From Clostridium grantii DSM 8605 (GTDB lineage Bacteria > Bacillota > Clostridia > Clostridiales > Clostridiaceae): 64,000 nt of DNA. How positions within the stretch are numbered: the stretch's first letter is position 1; each line of letters begins with the position of its first letter. Positions 8,936 through 17,560 of the stretch are shown one piece after another. Below the pieces are notes generated by a model. The model had not been told where the DNA came from and made no database searches. It worked only from the letters and a program-made list of their open reading frames with translations. The stretch is taken from contig NZ_FQXM01000005.1 in assembly GCF_900129965.1 (NCBI RefSeq), positions 210,480 through 274,479 of the forward strand, written 5' to 3'. A program made the position numbers and the translations under genes.

Positions 8936-9970
8936 ATGGATAAAGAAGTGTTATTAGTAATTGATGATAATGAAAATGATTATTTAATAATAAAAAGATT
9001 TTTAGGTGATAAGTATAGGATTAAATATGATAATGGACAAGCAAATCCTGAAGTAATAATGAATACGATTAAAGAGGTTGCCCCTGTATGTATTTTGTTA
9101 GATTATAACCTAGGAGGACTTCAAGGTATTGAAATGCTTAAAATATTACAGTCAGATGAAGAGTATAAAAATATTTCGGTTATTATGTTAACAAATGAAA
9201 TAGACCCTAATATTATTGTGGATTGTATTAAAAATAATGCTGAAAATTATCTCATTAAAGATGACTTAGGTAAAAATGACCTTCGTTTAGCGGTAAAGCG
9301 AGCTATAACTGAATCAAAACTAAATAATAAAATTGAGGAACAACATAAGGAAATCATTAGGCTTTCAAGGATTGATGATTTGACAGGTTTATACAATCGA
9401 AGGTGGTTTATCGAAAAAGTAGAAGAAGAAATTAAACGATTAAACAGAAGTCATAATACAATATCCATAACAATCATTGATTTGGATTATTTTAAACTGG
9501 TTAATGATAATTATGGACATTTGATTGGTGATGAAGTACTGAAAATCGCAGGAAAAATTATCGCTGAGTCTGTAAGAAGTACAGATATAGTCTGTAGATA
9601 CGGTGGAGATGAGTTTACCCTATGCCTTGTGGAAGCCTTGGATGAAAACATGTCAAATATTATAAATAATCAAATTTTGATATTAAAGAAAATTTCTCAA
9701 AAGATTGAAAAAGAAATCAACGAATATTTAAAAACAGCAAAGTATTTGAAATTAAGTGATGTAAGTTCCCAACGCCAATATTTTAGAGTAACGGCATCCG
9801 TGGGAACAACCTTTCTAAGTGGGAAATTAGTGGAATTTTATGATTTGTTTAGAATAGCTGATCAATGTCTTTATTTAGTTAAGGAATCTGGCCGAAATAA
9901 CATTGCATATAGTGATTACAATATCCAGAAGCCTATATTAATTAATAGAAAGGATTGCTTAAATGACTAA
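8936..9970 (+). CDS. Response regulator with diguanylate cyclase output (REC-GGDEF)
   Basis: 344 aa. The N-terminal receiver domain has acidic residues at the start and phospho-acceptor Asp56. The GGDEF domain has an intact GGDEF motif (223-227) and an inhibitory I-site Arg214-x2-Asp217 exactly five residues before it. It should make c-di-GMP from GTP in a phosphorylation-dependent, feedback-inhibited way. GAGGTG precedes the ATG at 8936. The gene overlaps the following MASE3-like histidine kinase by eight bases, so the kinase is the natural partner. No EAL or HD-GYP phosphodiesterase is seen in the window. Confidence 0.93.
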   Translation: MDKEVLLVIDDNENDYLIIKRFLGDKYRIKYDNGQANPEVIMNTIKEVAPVCILLDYNLGGLQGIEMLKILQSDEEYKNISVIMLTNEIDPNIIVDCIKNNAENYLIKDDLGKNDLRLAVKRAITESKLNNKIEEQHKEIIRLSRIDDLTGLYNRRWFIEKVEEEIKRLNRSHNTISITIIDLDYFKLVNDNYGHLIGDEVLKIAGKIIAESVRSTDIVCRYGGDEFTLCLVEALDENMSNIINNQILILKKISQKIEKEINEYLKTAKYLKLSDVSSQRQYFRVTASVGTTFLSGKLVEFYDLFRIADQCLYLVKESGRNNIAYSDYNIQKPILINRKDCLND

Positions 9971-11435
9971 ATATTTAAACCGTAAAGCTATAATTCTACT
10001 TGTAATGAATATAATCCTATTTGCAGGCATATGTTGTATTGAAATAGTTACCAATGATCCTTTACTAATTAATGAACACATACATATTGTTGTTGAGGTT
10101 ATAGGAGCTGTTATTATCATTTTAGTTGCTTTTATGATTACAATATACAAGCATGATTGGGAATACAATATGAGTGGCTTTATTATTGGATTTTTATTAA
10201 TGGGGTTGTTTGATTTATTCCATAGTTTTTCACCATTAGGAGATAGATTTGTATTTTTGCATAGTATTGCAGGGATTTTTGGGGGAATTGGGATTGTATC
10301 AACCATCATAATGAAAAAATTAAATTTTACAAAAATGATTAAATTAAAAAGTTTAATCATTACATCGATTATGGCTTTAATTGTAGGAACTTTAGTATTT
10401 TATTTTGATCAACTAATACCTAGAATGGTTGAGAACAATGAGTTTACAAATCTTGCAGTAGCAATCAATGTTGCAGCAGGAATTTTCTTTTTATTGAGTT
10501 CCCTGTTTTTTTATATACAATTAACAAATAATGATAGCGAAGTTAATTTATTATTTTTCTCATCCTCCTTATTAATGGGCATTAGCAATATTACTTTTCA
10601 AATGTCTGAAGTGTGGTGCGTTACATGGTGGACATGGCATGTAACAAGGCTCATAGCATATATTATTATGTTAGGCTTTATTCTAATTCTTATTGAAGAT
10701 AACCGTAAAAAGCTAGAACAAAAAAATAATGAAATACTTGAAATCAATAAGAAACTTAATGAATATACCTATATTATTAGCCACGATTTAAAAGAGCCTA
10801 TAAGAAGCATTAGAACTTTTTCTGAATTTATTCTGGAAGATTATGAAGAACAATTTGATGAAACAGGAAAAGATTATTTTAATAGAATTATTTTAGCATC
10901 AAATAAAATGGCAAATATGATTGATGATTTATTAATATTATCAAGAATCGGAAAAAAAGAGATAGAATTCAAAAACGTAGCATTGAATGATATTTTAAAA
11001 GAAATTGAGTTTGAGATGAATGCATTTTTTAGAACAAACAATGTAACATTACATTATGCAGATTTGCCCACAATTAACTGTCAACCCATGTGGATGAAAA
11101 TGGTGTTTTCAAATCTAATTAGTAATTCAATTAAGTACCATGATGAATCTAAGGAATCAGTTGAAATTAGCGTAACAATAAACAATGATCCAAAGGATAA
11201 AAACAAGTATTTAATTGATGTATCAGATAATGGAATAGGAATTGATGAAACTCAACATGAAAAAGTTTTTGGACTTTTTAGAAGAGCCTACAGCAAGAAA
11301 GACAAAGAAGGAAGTGGTGCAGGCTTAGCTATTGTAAAATCCATTATTCAGGAACATGGTGGAGATGTATGGATTGAAGATAGCACTGTTGGGGTTGGCA
11401 CAAAAATTTGTTTTACCATTAAAAAAGGAGTATAA
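9963..11435 (+). CDS. Membrane sensor histidine kinase with MASE3-like domain
   Basis: 490 aa. Residues ~10-245 contain about seven membrane helices resembling the MASE3 sensor module, with scattered His and Trp residues in the helices. A HisKA domain follows with His274 in SHDLKEPIRS, then a HATPase_c domain with N (NSIKYH), G1 (DNGIGID) and G2 (GAGLAIVK) boxes. The kinase core resembles phytochrome-type kinases paired with Rcp1-like receivers. The gene overlaps the upstream REC-GGDEF gene by 8 bp and is 3 bp from the downstream receiver gene, so one kinase probably feeds two receivers. The ligand of MASE3-type domains is unknown. Confidence 0.9.
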   Translation: MTKYLNRKAIILLVMNIILFAGICCIEIVTNDPLLINEHIHIVVEVIGAVIIILVAFMITIYKHDWEYNMSGFIIGFLLMGLFDLFHSFSPLGDRFVFLHSIAGIFGGIGIVSTIIMKKLNFTKMIKLKSLIITSIMALIVGTLVFYFDQLIPRMVENNEFTNLAVAINVAAGIFFLLSSLFFYIQLTNNDSEVNLLFFSSSLLMGISNITFQMSEVWCVTWWTWHVTRLIAYIIMLGFILILIEDNRKKLEQKNNEILEINKKLNEYTYIISHDLKEPIRSIRTFSEFILEDYEEQFDETGKDYFNRIILASNKMANMIDDLLILSRIGKKEIEFKNVALNDILKEIEFEMNAFFRTNNVTLHYADLPTINCQPMWMKMVFSNLISNSIKYHDESKESVEISVTINNDPKDKNKYLIDVSDNGIGIDETQHEKVFGLFRRAYSKKDKEGSGAGLAIVKSIIQEHGGDVWIEDSTVGVGTKICFTIKKGV

Positions 11436-11438
11436 AAG

Positions 11439-11852
11439 ATGAATGATTTAATACTGATTATTGAAGATAATGATGATGATGTTCTTGTTATTGAACGTGG
11501 ATTCAAAAAAGGCAAGATAGCAAATCCTTTAAAAAGGTTTGTTAATGGTAAAGAAGCACTGGATTTTATGGAAAGTATACAGAATAAATCCATAGAATTA
11601 ATTCTACTAGACTTAAACATGGAAGTGATGAATGGCTTTGATTTTTTGAAAATTAGAAAAGAATCAGAAAAACTATCAAAAATTCCAGTAGTTATCTTAA
11701 CATCATCACATCGTGATGAAGATATTGAGTTAGCTTATAGCTTAGGAGCTAATGCTTATGTGGAAAAGCCAATAGATCCTAAAGAATTTATAAAAATAAT
11801 TATGACTATTGAAGAGTTTTGGATAGTTCTTGCTAAGAAGCCATTGCTTTAA
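11439..11852 (+). CDS. Single-domain response regulator (Rcp1-like)
   Basis: 137 aa, receiver domain only. It has the acidic patch in EDNDDD, phospho-acceptor Asp58 (LLDLNM), Thr/Ser in LTSS and the conserved Lys in VEKPID. Rcp1-type receivers pair with SHDLKEP-type kinases such as the one encoded 3 bp upstream. With no output domain, it may act by protein contact or as a phosphate sink for the kinase that also serves the REC-GGDEF protein. AAGGAG lies inside the kinase 3' end. Confidence 0.92.
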   Translation: MNDLILIIEDNDDDVLVIERGFKKGKIANPLKRFVNGKEALDFMESIQNKSIELILLDLNMEVMNGFDFLKIRKESEKLSKIPVVILTSSHRDEDIELAYSLGANAYVEKPIDPKEFIKIIMTIEEFWIVLAKKPLL

Positions 11853-11916
11853 ATCTGTATGAATTTCTTCTTTAAATGGATTAAGTTTAAACTTGTGGAT
11901 TTTGTGGAAATGGTAA

Positions 11917-12192
11917 ATAAATACTGCCACATTAGATCCTAAAGCTAAAATACTAATTAACCATAAAAATGAAGAAAGATATATTTATCTAGTTCTAAAA
12001 GAAACAATAAATAATGCTATGAAAAATAAAGAATTAGTTTTTGAGGTAAATCCTCAAGAGCTTACTACTACAATCTTACGAATGTCTAGAGGGGTAATTT
12101 TTGATTGGTGTTTAAATGAAGGAAACTATCCTTTAAAAAACAAAATACTTATGGATTTAAATTTATTACTGTCCAATTTTATAGTAGTTTAA
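11917..12192 (+). pseudogene. TetR-family regulator, C-terminal remnant
   Basis: An open stretch of about 91 codons ending at TAA 12190 encodes a typical C-terminal ligand-domain end of TetR regulators: ILRMSRGVIFDWCLNEGNY followed by a leucine-rich helix. There is no DNA-binding N-terminus, start codon or ribosome binding site; an in-frame stop lies at 11914, and the sequence just upstream suggests more of the gene in another frame (VDFVEMVNKY). It is a frameshifted, 5'-deleted pseudogene stranded behind the response regulator. Confidence 0.75.
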
Positions 12193-12214
12193 CTGAAATC
12201 CATATAACAAATAA

Positions 12215-12260
12215 AGTCAAAAGGTAAGCTATAATTATACAAATAGCTTACCTTTTGGCT
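12215..12260. terminator. Bidirectional terminator
   Basis: An 18-bp stem (AGTCAAAAGGTAAGCTAT with ATAGCTTACCTTTTGGCT, one G-T pair) with a 10-base loop. T-rich sequence flanks it on both sides. It lies between the plus-strand signalling operon with the TetR remnant and the convergent minus-strand glycosyltransferase. Confidence 0.85.
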
Positions 12261-12278
12261 TTTATAATTTAAAACACT

Positions 12279-13334
12279 TTAGTTTATATGAGAAATTTTG
12301 GTATAACAATCATCATTATTATTAGTAAAAACGAATTTTCTTTGTGCCCAAAAGCTAAATGAAAAAATTGAAACTTCAGCCATAAGTTTAGACATAAATA
12401 AATTTACTCCCAGTGTTTCATTAAAAATATGAATAATGCCGTAATTTGCAAGCATTATAAAAAAGGCAAGAATAAAATATCTAGGTAAAGATTTTTTTAT
12501 GGAAGAATTTTTAAACTTTGAAAACACATAAAGATTATTCATAGTATAATTAAATATTCCACTACAAACTCTAGCACCAACAACTGCAAGAAATAAATTT
12601 GAAGTAAGTAATTGTAGCAGTATTACCAAAGTAAAGTCTAAAACAGCTGAAAGTATAGAAGAAAGACTAAACTTAATAATAGGATAATAAACCTGAGCAG
12701 AATCTTGAATTGTTCTGAAATGTGAAGATTTATTCTCTTCCAAATAAACTGTATCTATATCAATTTCTTTAAAATCATAGCCAGCAAAATTTGCTTCTAA
12801 TAATTGATTCATTTCATATTCAAATCTATGGCCAGGAATATGGCAAAGCCAATTAAGCATTGAATAATTAAATCCTCTTAGGCCCGTTTGAGTATCGTAA
12901 ATTTTTACACCACTAGCAAAAGTAAAAACATTTCTTGTGATGCTGTTTCCAAAACGACTACGGAAAGGCACATTACCCTTAAATTTTCTACTACCTAGTA
13001 TAATTTTATTGGAATTTTCATCAATAGCCTCTGCAACTTTAATTATATCTTCCGGCAAATGTTGTCCATCACAATCTGCAGTAACAATTCCCTGGTTATT
13101 ACCTAAACTTTTTATAAATTCAAAACCAAGTTTTAAAGCAGAGCCCTTACCTTTATTCACTTCCCCAGTAATGACTAAACAGCCCATTTCCCGGGCAATA
13201 TCAAACACAATTTTATAATCATTGCCACTTCCATCATCCACAATTAATATATCATAATCACATTTATCCTTAAGATTCTTTATAAGATTAATCATTTTAT
13301 TAGTCGGCTCATAAGCTGGAATTAATACTATCAT
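12279..13334 (-). CDS. Family 2 glycosyltransferase with GtrA-like membrane domain
   Basis: About 351 aa. The N-terminal GT-A domain starts MIVLIPAYEP, with VDDGSG near residue 35 and the metal-binding DCDGQH near residue 90, as in dolichyl- or undecaprenyl-phosphate sugar synthases. The C-terminal ~120 residues contain four helices of the GtrA/DPMS type. It likely makes a lipid-linked sugar and helps move it across the membrane. I prefer ATG 13334, because GT2 proteins begin almost exactly here and GAAAGGA lies 12 bases upstream; the frame extends to TTG 13355. It sits about 50 bases downstream of the phosphodiester glycosidase gene on the same strand, so the two are probably cotranscribed. 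Confidence 0.87.
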   Translation of the reverse strand: MIVLIPAYEPTNKMINLIKNLKDKCDYDILIVDDGSGNDYKIVFDIAREMGCLVITGEVNKGKGSALKLGFEFIKSLGNNQGIVTADCDGQHLPEDIIKVAEAIDENSNKIILGSRKFKGNVPFRSRFGNSITRNVFTFASGVKIYDTQTGLRGFNYSMLNWLCHIPGHRFEYEMNQLLEANFAGYDFKEIDIDTVYLEENKSSHFRTIQDSAQVYYPIIKFSLSSILSAVLDFTLVILLQLLTSNLFLAVVGARVCSGIFNYTMNNLYVFSKFKNSSIKKSLPRYFILAFFIMLANYGIIHIFNETLGVNLFMSKLMAEVSIFSFSFWAQRKFVFTNNNDDCYTKISHIN

Positions 13335-13385
13335 AATAATAACAAATCCTTTCAAATTATATTTTTTTATATTTCAAAATCAACA

Positions 13386-14324
13386 CTAATTTTCACCAAT
13401 ATAAATAATATCGCTGACTCCTCTTTCATCACCTTTACCAAGAGGATCATTAACTACTTCTCCCATAAAATACATAGTTGAAGAACCACCACCATCTAAA
13501 TTATAAGCTTCCACACATCCAAGTTCTTCAAAAACATTTGCAAACTCAGTTAAAGTCATTCCTTTACTGTAACCAGTACTTCTACCATCTACTACTACAA
13601 AAACAAAGTGATTAGGCTCAATCATTCCAAAACCAGTTCTGGGATTTGAATTTTCAATAGTACGATTTCCTACATTGGTATCAATAGCAGTATCTTCAAA
13701 ATCTTCTGTAACTACCCCATTAGAAATAAGTATAGGACCAAAAGAGTAGGTATCCATAACTCCGCTGTCAAGTAATTCCTCTGCGCTTATTTCAGTTTCG
13801 TCATAGGTAAGCATATTTCCATCACTGTAAAAAGCAGCACCGGTTCGAGTTGGATTATCTCTATAAAGAACACCATTACGTATCACAACACCATCATCTC
13901 TAAATCCGTAATAATCACCGTTGATGGCAAAGATTGCATTATGATTTTCAGCTATTACTGAAGTATCTTCCGTTATATTGCTACCAAAAGAATCTTTGGC
14001 AAGAGCAGAATTTAAATAAGAAGCATCACTAAGCACAACATCCGCCACATAATAAGTTATTTTGTTACTACCAGAACCAGTTTCAACGGTTTCGATATTT
14101 ATTTCTATATTATCGCTTTTATAACTAGAGGCATCGTATTCTATATCATTTGACCAGGTCACAATATCCTCAACAGGAGTACTAACAGTAACATTCTCTA
14201 CTTTTGCTTCAACCTTTTCAATCAAATAACGATCAGCCAAACCATAAAGTATAGCAGCAATTATTAAAATTATTGGTAAAATTATTATTATAGGTTTTTT
14301 ATTTAATTTTCTTTTAGTTTTAAT
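13386..14324 (-). CDS. Membrane-anchored phosphodiester glycosidase (NAGPA-like)
   Basis: The domain is of the phosphodiester glycosidase / exopolysaccharide-associated family: AINGDYYG, an RTGFG strand and NLDGGGSSTM are all present. The first conventional start is TTG 14240, which lacks a ribosome binding site. The same frame continues upstream for 28 codons encoding a basic stretch (KTKRKLNKKP) and a hydrophobic helix, an obvious N-terminal signal anchor. This begins at ATT 14324, nine bases after a strong TAAGGAG, just after an in-frame stop, so I propose the rare ATT start. With it the protein is ~312 aa and extracytoplasmic. It probably acts on sugar-phosphodiester linkages of cell-surface polymers alongside the GT2-GtrA gene downstream. 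Confidence 0.82.
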   Translation of the reverse strand: MKTKRKLNKKPIIIILPIILIIAAILYGLADRYLIEKVEAKVENVTVSTPVEDIVTWSNDIEYDASSYKSDNIEINIETVETGSGSNKITYYVADVVLSDASYLNSALAKDSFGSNITEDTSVIAENHNAIFAINGDYYGFRDDGVVIRNGVLYRDNPTRTGAAFYSDGNMLTYDETEISAEELLDSGVMDTYSFGPILISNGVVTEDFEDTAIDTNVGNRTIENSNPRTGFGMIEPNHFVFVVVDGRSTGYSKGMTLTEFANVFEELGCVEAYNLDGGGSSTMYFMGEVVNDPLGKGDERGVSDIIYIGEN

Positions 14325-14539
14325 TTAAATCAGCTCCTTAAAAGTGTTATTCACTAGTATATTTACATTATAAAAGAGAAAGCTTAAATTAACCTTAAAT
14401 AATTAAGAAATGGTAATATATAAAAGAATTGAATTATTGTATAAAATAAAATATAATTAAAGAAAAGGAATATTTTAATCTAAGCTTAAAAAGGATTTAA
14501 ATTAATTTTATAAACTATGGGGATAGAGGTGTGTATAAT

Positions 14540-16180
14540 ATGAAAACGTTAACTTACCTTAAAAGAAAATTTAAAAAGAAAGAATCTAGACGTGGTGGTA
14601 TTTTAAAAAAGACAAATTTTATAACAGGATTTAAAAACATCAAACTAGCAAAACAACTTATAAGCTGTTTTGCATTAATAGGAATATTAACTTCATTTGT
14701 TGGAATAATTGCTTTAAAAAATATGAATAATACTAATGAAAGCTCAATAGAAATTTACGAAAAAAGACTTTTGCCAATTACATATGTGACAGGAGTTCAA
14801 AAAAATATGCTGCTTATTAGAGCTAAACATTTATACATGCTCTCAGAAAAAGATACAGCTAAAATAAGCGAAGCAGTAGACGAAATTGAAGAATTAAAAG
14901 TAGGATATCAAGAATTAATTACAAAATACAAAGAAACAGACTTAACAAAAGCAGAAGAAAATTATTTAATTGAATTGCAATCTAGTTTAACATCATATAA
15001 TCAGTTTGCTATGATGTACGAGATGAAATTAAAGGAAAATAAATATGAAGAAGCCATGAGTTATGTAGTTAGCTTTAATGAAGCATGGGATAAAGTTAGC
15101 GAAAATATAGAACATTTAATTCAGATAAACAAAGAAGAAGCAGCTCTTTTACTAGACAATAACCAAACTTATTTTGAGGCATCCTATTTTAGAATGATAC
15201 TTACTATTTTAGTAGTATTATCAGCTGCAATTGTTTTGGGCATGTGGGTTGCAGGTTTAATTAGTAAACCAATAAATAAGTTGTTAAGTGCATCTACACA
15301 GATAGCAGAGGGAAATTTGGATATAGAAATTGATATTCAAAACAAAAGTGAAATTGGAGTTTTAAGTACAGCATTTAACAAAATGACTTATAATATAAAT
15401 CATGCATTATACAATATTAATGAATCAGCAGAACAAGTTGCAAGTGGAGCAAATCAGGTTGCAAATTCTAGTATGTTATTATCACAAGGAGCAACGGAAC
15501 AAGCAAGCGCTATTGAACAGTTATCATCAACTGTTGAAGAAATTTCAAAGCAAACCAAATATAATGCAACAAATGCAAATTTAGCTAAGAATATTACGGA
15601 AAAAGCCAAAGTTAATGCAGAAGAAAGTAAAAAGCAAATGAATGAAATGCTTAATGCAATGTCTGAAATTAATGAATCCTCCATGAATATATCAAAAGTC
15701 ATAAAAGTTATAGAAGAAATTGCTTTTCAAACTAATATATTAGCACTGAATGCCGCAATTGAAGCAGCCAGAGCAGGCCAATATGGCAAAGGTTTTTCAG
15801 TAGTAGCTGAAGAGGTTAGAAATTTAGCATTGCGCTCATCAAATGCTGCAAAAGAAACAACAGATATGATAGAAGGGTCTGTTAAAAAAGTTGAAGTAGG
15901 TAGTAAAATTGCAAATCTAACATCAAACGAACTTAATAATATAGTGCAAGATGTTTCTAAAGCAGCTAAATTAGTTGGAGATATAGCTCTAGCGTCAAAT
16001 GAACAAGCTATAGGGGCAGACCAAGTTAATCGAAGTATCAATCAAATAACTAAGGTGGTTCAAACTACTTCATCTACCTCAGAAGAAACAGCATCTGCAA
16101 GTGAAGAACTTTCAGGACAAGCTGCTATATTAAAAGAACAAGTAGGAAATTTTAAATTGAAAAATAACAAATCAGAATAA
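14540..16180 (+). CDS. Methyl-accepting chemotaxis protein
   Basis: About 546 aa. A basic N-terminal segment of ~40 residues precedes TM1 (LISCFALIGILTSFVGIIA), then a ~150-residue helical sensor of the four-helix-bundle type, TM2 near residue 220 followed by a HAMP domain, and a long coiled-coil signalling domain. The hairpin tip is canonical (IEEIAFQTNILALNAAIEAA). It transmits ligand signals to CheA/CheW. The start is ATG 14540, eight bases after AGAGGTG; the in-frame GTG 14531 overlaps that ribosome binding site. It is monocistronic and no other che genes are near. The ligand is unknown. Confidence 0.94.
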   Translation: MKTLTYLKRKFKKKESRRGGILKKTNFITGFKNIKLAKQLISCFALIGILTSFVGIIALKNMNNTNESSIEIYEKRLLPITYVTGVQKNMLLIRAKHLYMLSEKDTAKISEAVDEIEELKVGYQELITKYKETDLTKAEENYLIELQSSLTSYNQFAMMYEMKLKENKYEEAMSYVVSFNEAWDKVSENIEHLIQINKEEAALLLDNNQTYFEASYFRMILTILVVLSAAIVLGMWVAGLISKPINKLLSASTQIAEGNLDIEIDIQNKSEIGVLSTAFNKMTYNINHALYNINESAEQVASGANQVANSSMLLSQGATEQASAIEQLSSTVEEISKQTKYNATNANLAKNITEKAKVNAEESKKQMNEMLNAMSEINESSMNISKVIKVIEEIAFQTNILALNAAIEAARAGQYGKGFSVVAEEVRNLALRSSNAAKETTDMIEGSVKKVEVGSKIANLTSNELNNIVQDVSKAAKLVGDIALASNEQAIGADQVNRSINQITKVVQTTSSTSEETASASEELSGQAAILKEQVGNFKLKNNKSE

Positions 16181-16315
16181 ATTCAGAGGAAAAATAAAAT
16201 ATCTATTTGTATCTGTTTTTGTGCTGTAATAAAATAAACTGAAAATATTAAATCACAAAGTAAAGAAGATAAATATAATCATAAGATTTAGGAAATTATA
16301 TTTATAAGGAAGTAG

Positions 16316-17539
16316 GTGATTTATATAGATATTCAATATGTACAAGGAGAAAGTATATTTACGAGAGTTAATAGGGAAATTAAGCAATCTGAATATTTAA
16401 AAGAGGACATTGAAACAGAGGTGATAATAGTAGGTGGTGGAGTAACGGGGGCAACTTTAGCATATTATTTTACAAAAAACAATATCAATGCTGTTATTCT
16501 AGAAAAATCAAGAATTGCCCATGGAAGTACTAGTATAACAACTTCCCTTCTTCAATATGAACTGGATAGTAATGTTGGAGAATTAAAGACACATACATCT
16601 GAGGATAACATTATAAAATCCTATGAACTAGGACTAAAAGCTTTAAATGAAATTAAAGAGTTTATAAAAGAATACGGCAATAGATGTGATTTTCAAATAG
16701 CAGATAGTTTTTTATATACTGCAAAAGATATAGAAAAAAAACAAATTGAAGAAGAATATAAGTTTAGAAGAAAAGCAGGATTTCCGGTAGAATTTATTGA
16801 TGAAAACAAGAATCCATTTTCTTTTAATATAAAAGCTGGTTTGCTAAGTATAGAAGGAGGGGCTAAATTAGATCCTTATAAATTTACTCATGATTTATTA
16901 AATGAAAGTTGCAAAAAAGGATTAAAAGTTTATGAAAATAGTGAAGTTATAAGGGTAGATTATAGTGAAAAGGGAGTTACCGTAGAAACTGTATATGGAC
17001 ATAAAGTAAAAGGAAAAATTATTATAGTTGCCACTGGATACAATACTGAACTTTTTACAAAAAGGAACTTTGGAATTAAAACTACTACTTTTAATATAGC
17101 AACTAAACCAATAAATAATATAAAAGAAATTTATAAGAGCGTGGTAGTGAGAGATAATGAAGACCCCTATAATTATTTAAGAACAACCAGTGATAACAGA
17201 ATAATAATTGGTGGGGAAGATATTAATTTTATCCCAGAAATATTTAATGAAGAATTGTGTAATAAAAGCTATGATAAGTTAGAGCAAAGGCTAAAAAATA
17301 TGTTCCCCCATTTAAATATTGATGTGGAATACAGATACTGTGGGGCTTTCGCCTCAACTCAAGATAACTTAGGATTTCTAGGGAAAGACCCAAAAAATTC
17401 AAAACTATGGTATGGACTAGGTTATGGAGCTAATGGTATTTTATATGCTGTGCTAGGTGGAATGATGTTGAGTAAATTATATCTGGGAGAAGAAGTAAAG
17501 GATTTGAAACTTTTTGATGTAGGAAGATTTGACTCGTAA
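16316..17539 (+). CDS. FAD-dependent oxidoreductase (DAO family)
   Basis: 407 aa flavoprotein of the glycine/D-amino-acid oxidase type. A Rossmann dinucleotide-binding motif (VIIVGGGVTGATLAYYF) starts near residue 34 and is followed by an acidic strand end (LEKSRIAHGSTS). The C-terminus has the usual flavin-contact segment (GYGANGILYAVLGGM). There is no Rieske domain or signal peptide. It likely oxidises a primary or secondary amine, amino acid or similar C-N substrate; the substrate cannot be assigned. GTG 16316 has AAGGA five bases upstream; an AGGTG further in could also serve an ATA six bases on, so the exact start is uncertain. It lies 21 bases before splB and may be cotranscribed with it. 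Confidence 0.85.
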   Translation: MIYIDIQYVQGESIFTRVNREIKQSEYLKEDIETEVIIVGGGVTGATLAYYFTKNNINAVILEKSRIAHGSTSITTSLLQYELDSNVGELKTHTSEDNIIKSYELGLKALNEIKEFIKEYGNRCDFQIADSFLYTAKDIEKKQIEEEYKFRRKAGFPVEFIDENKNPFSFNIKAGLLSIEGGAKLDPYKFTHDLLNESCKKGLKVYENSEVIRVDYSEKGVTVETVYGHKVKGKIIIVATGYNTELFTKRNFGIKTTTFNIATKPINNIKEIYKSVVVRDNEDPYNYLRTTSDNRIIIGGEDINFIPEIFNEELCNKSYDKLEQRLKNMFPHLNIDVEYRYCGAFASTQDNLGFLGKDPKNSKLWYGLGYGANGILYAVLGGMMLSKLYLGEEVKDLKLFDVGRFDS

Positions 17540-17560
17540 TAATATTAAAGGAGAGAAAAA

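Noticed and set aside
9959..10360. Minus-strand 133-codon frame inside the histidine kinase gene
   Set aside because: Opposite a well-supported MASE3-like membrane domain; Ile/Lys/Asn-rich without a ribosome binding site.
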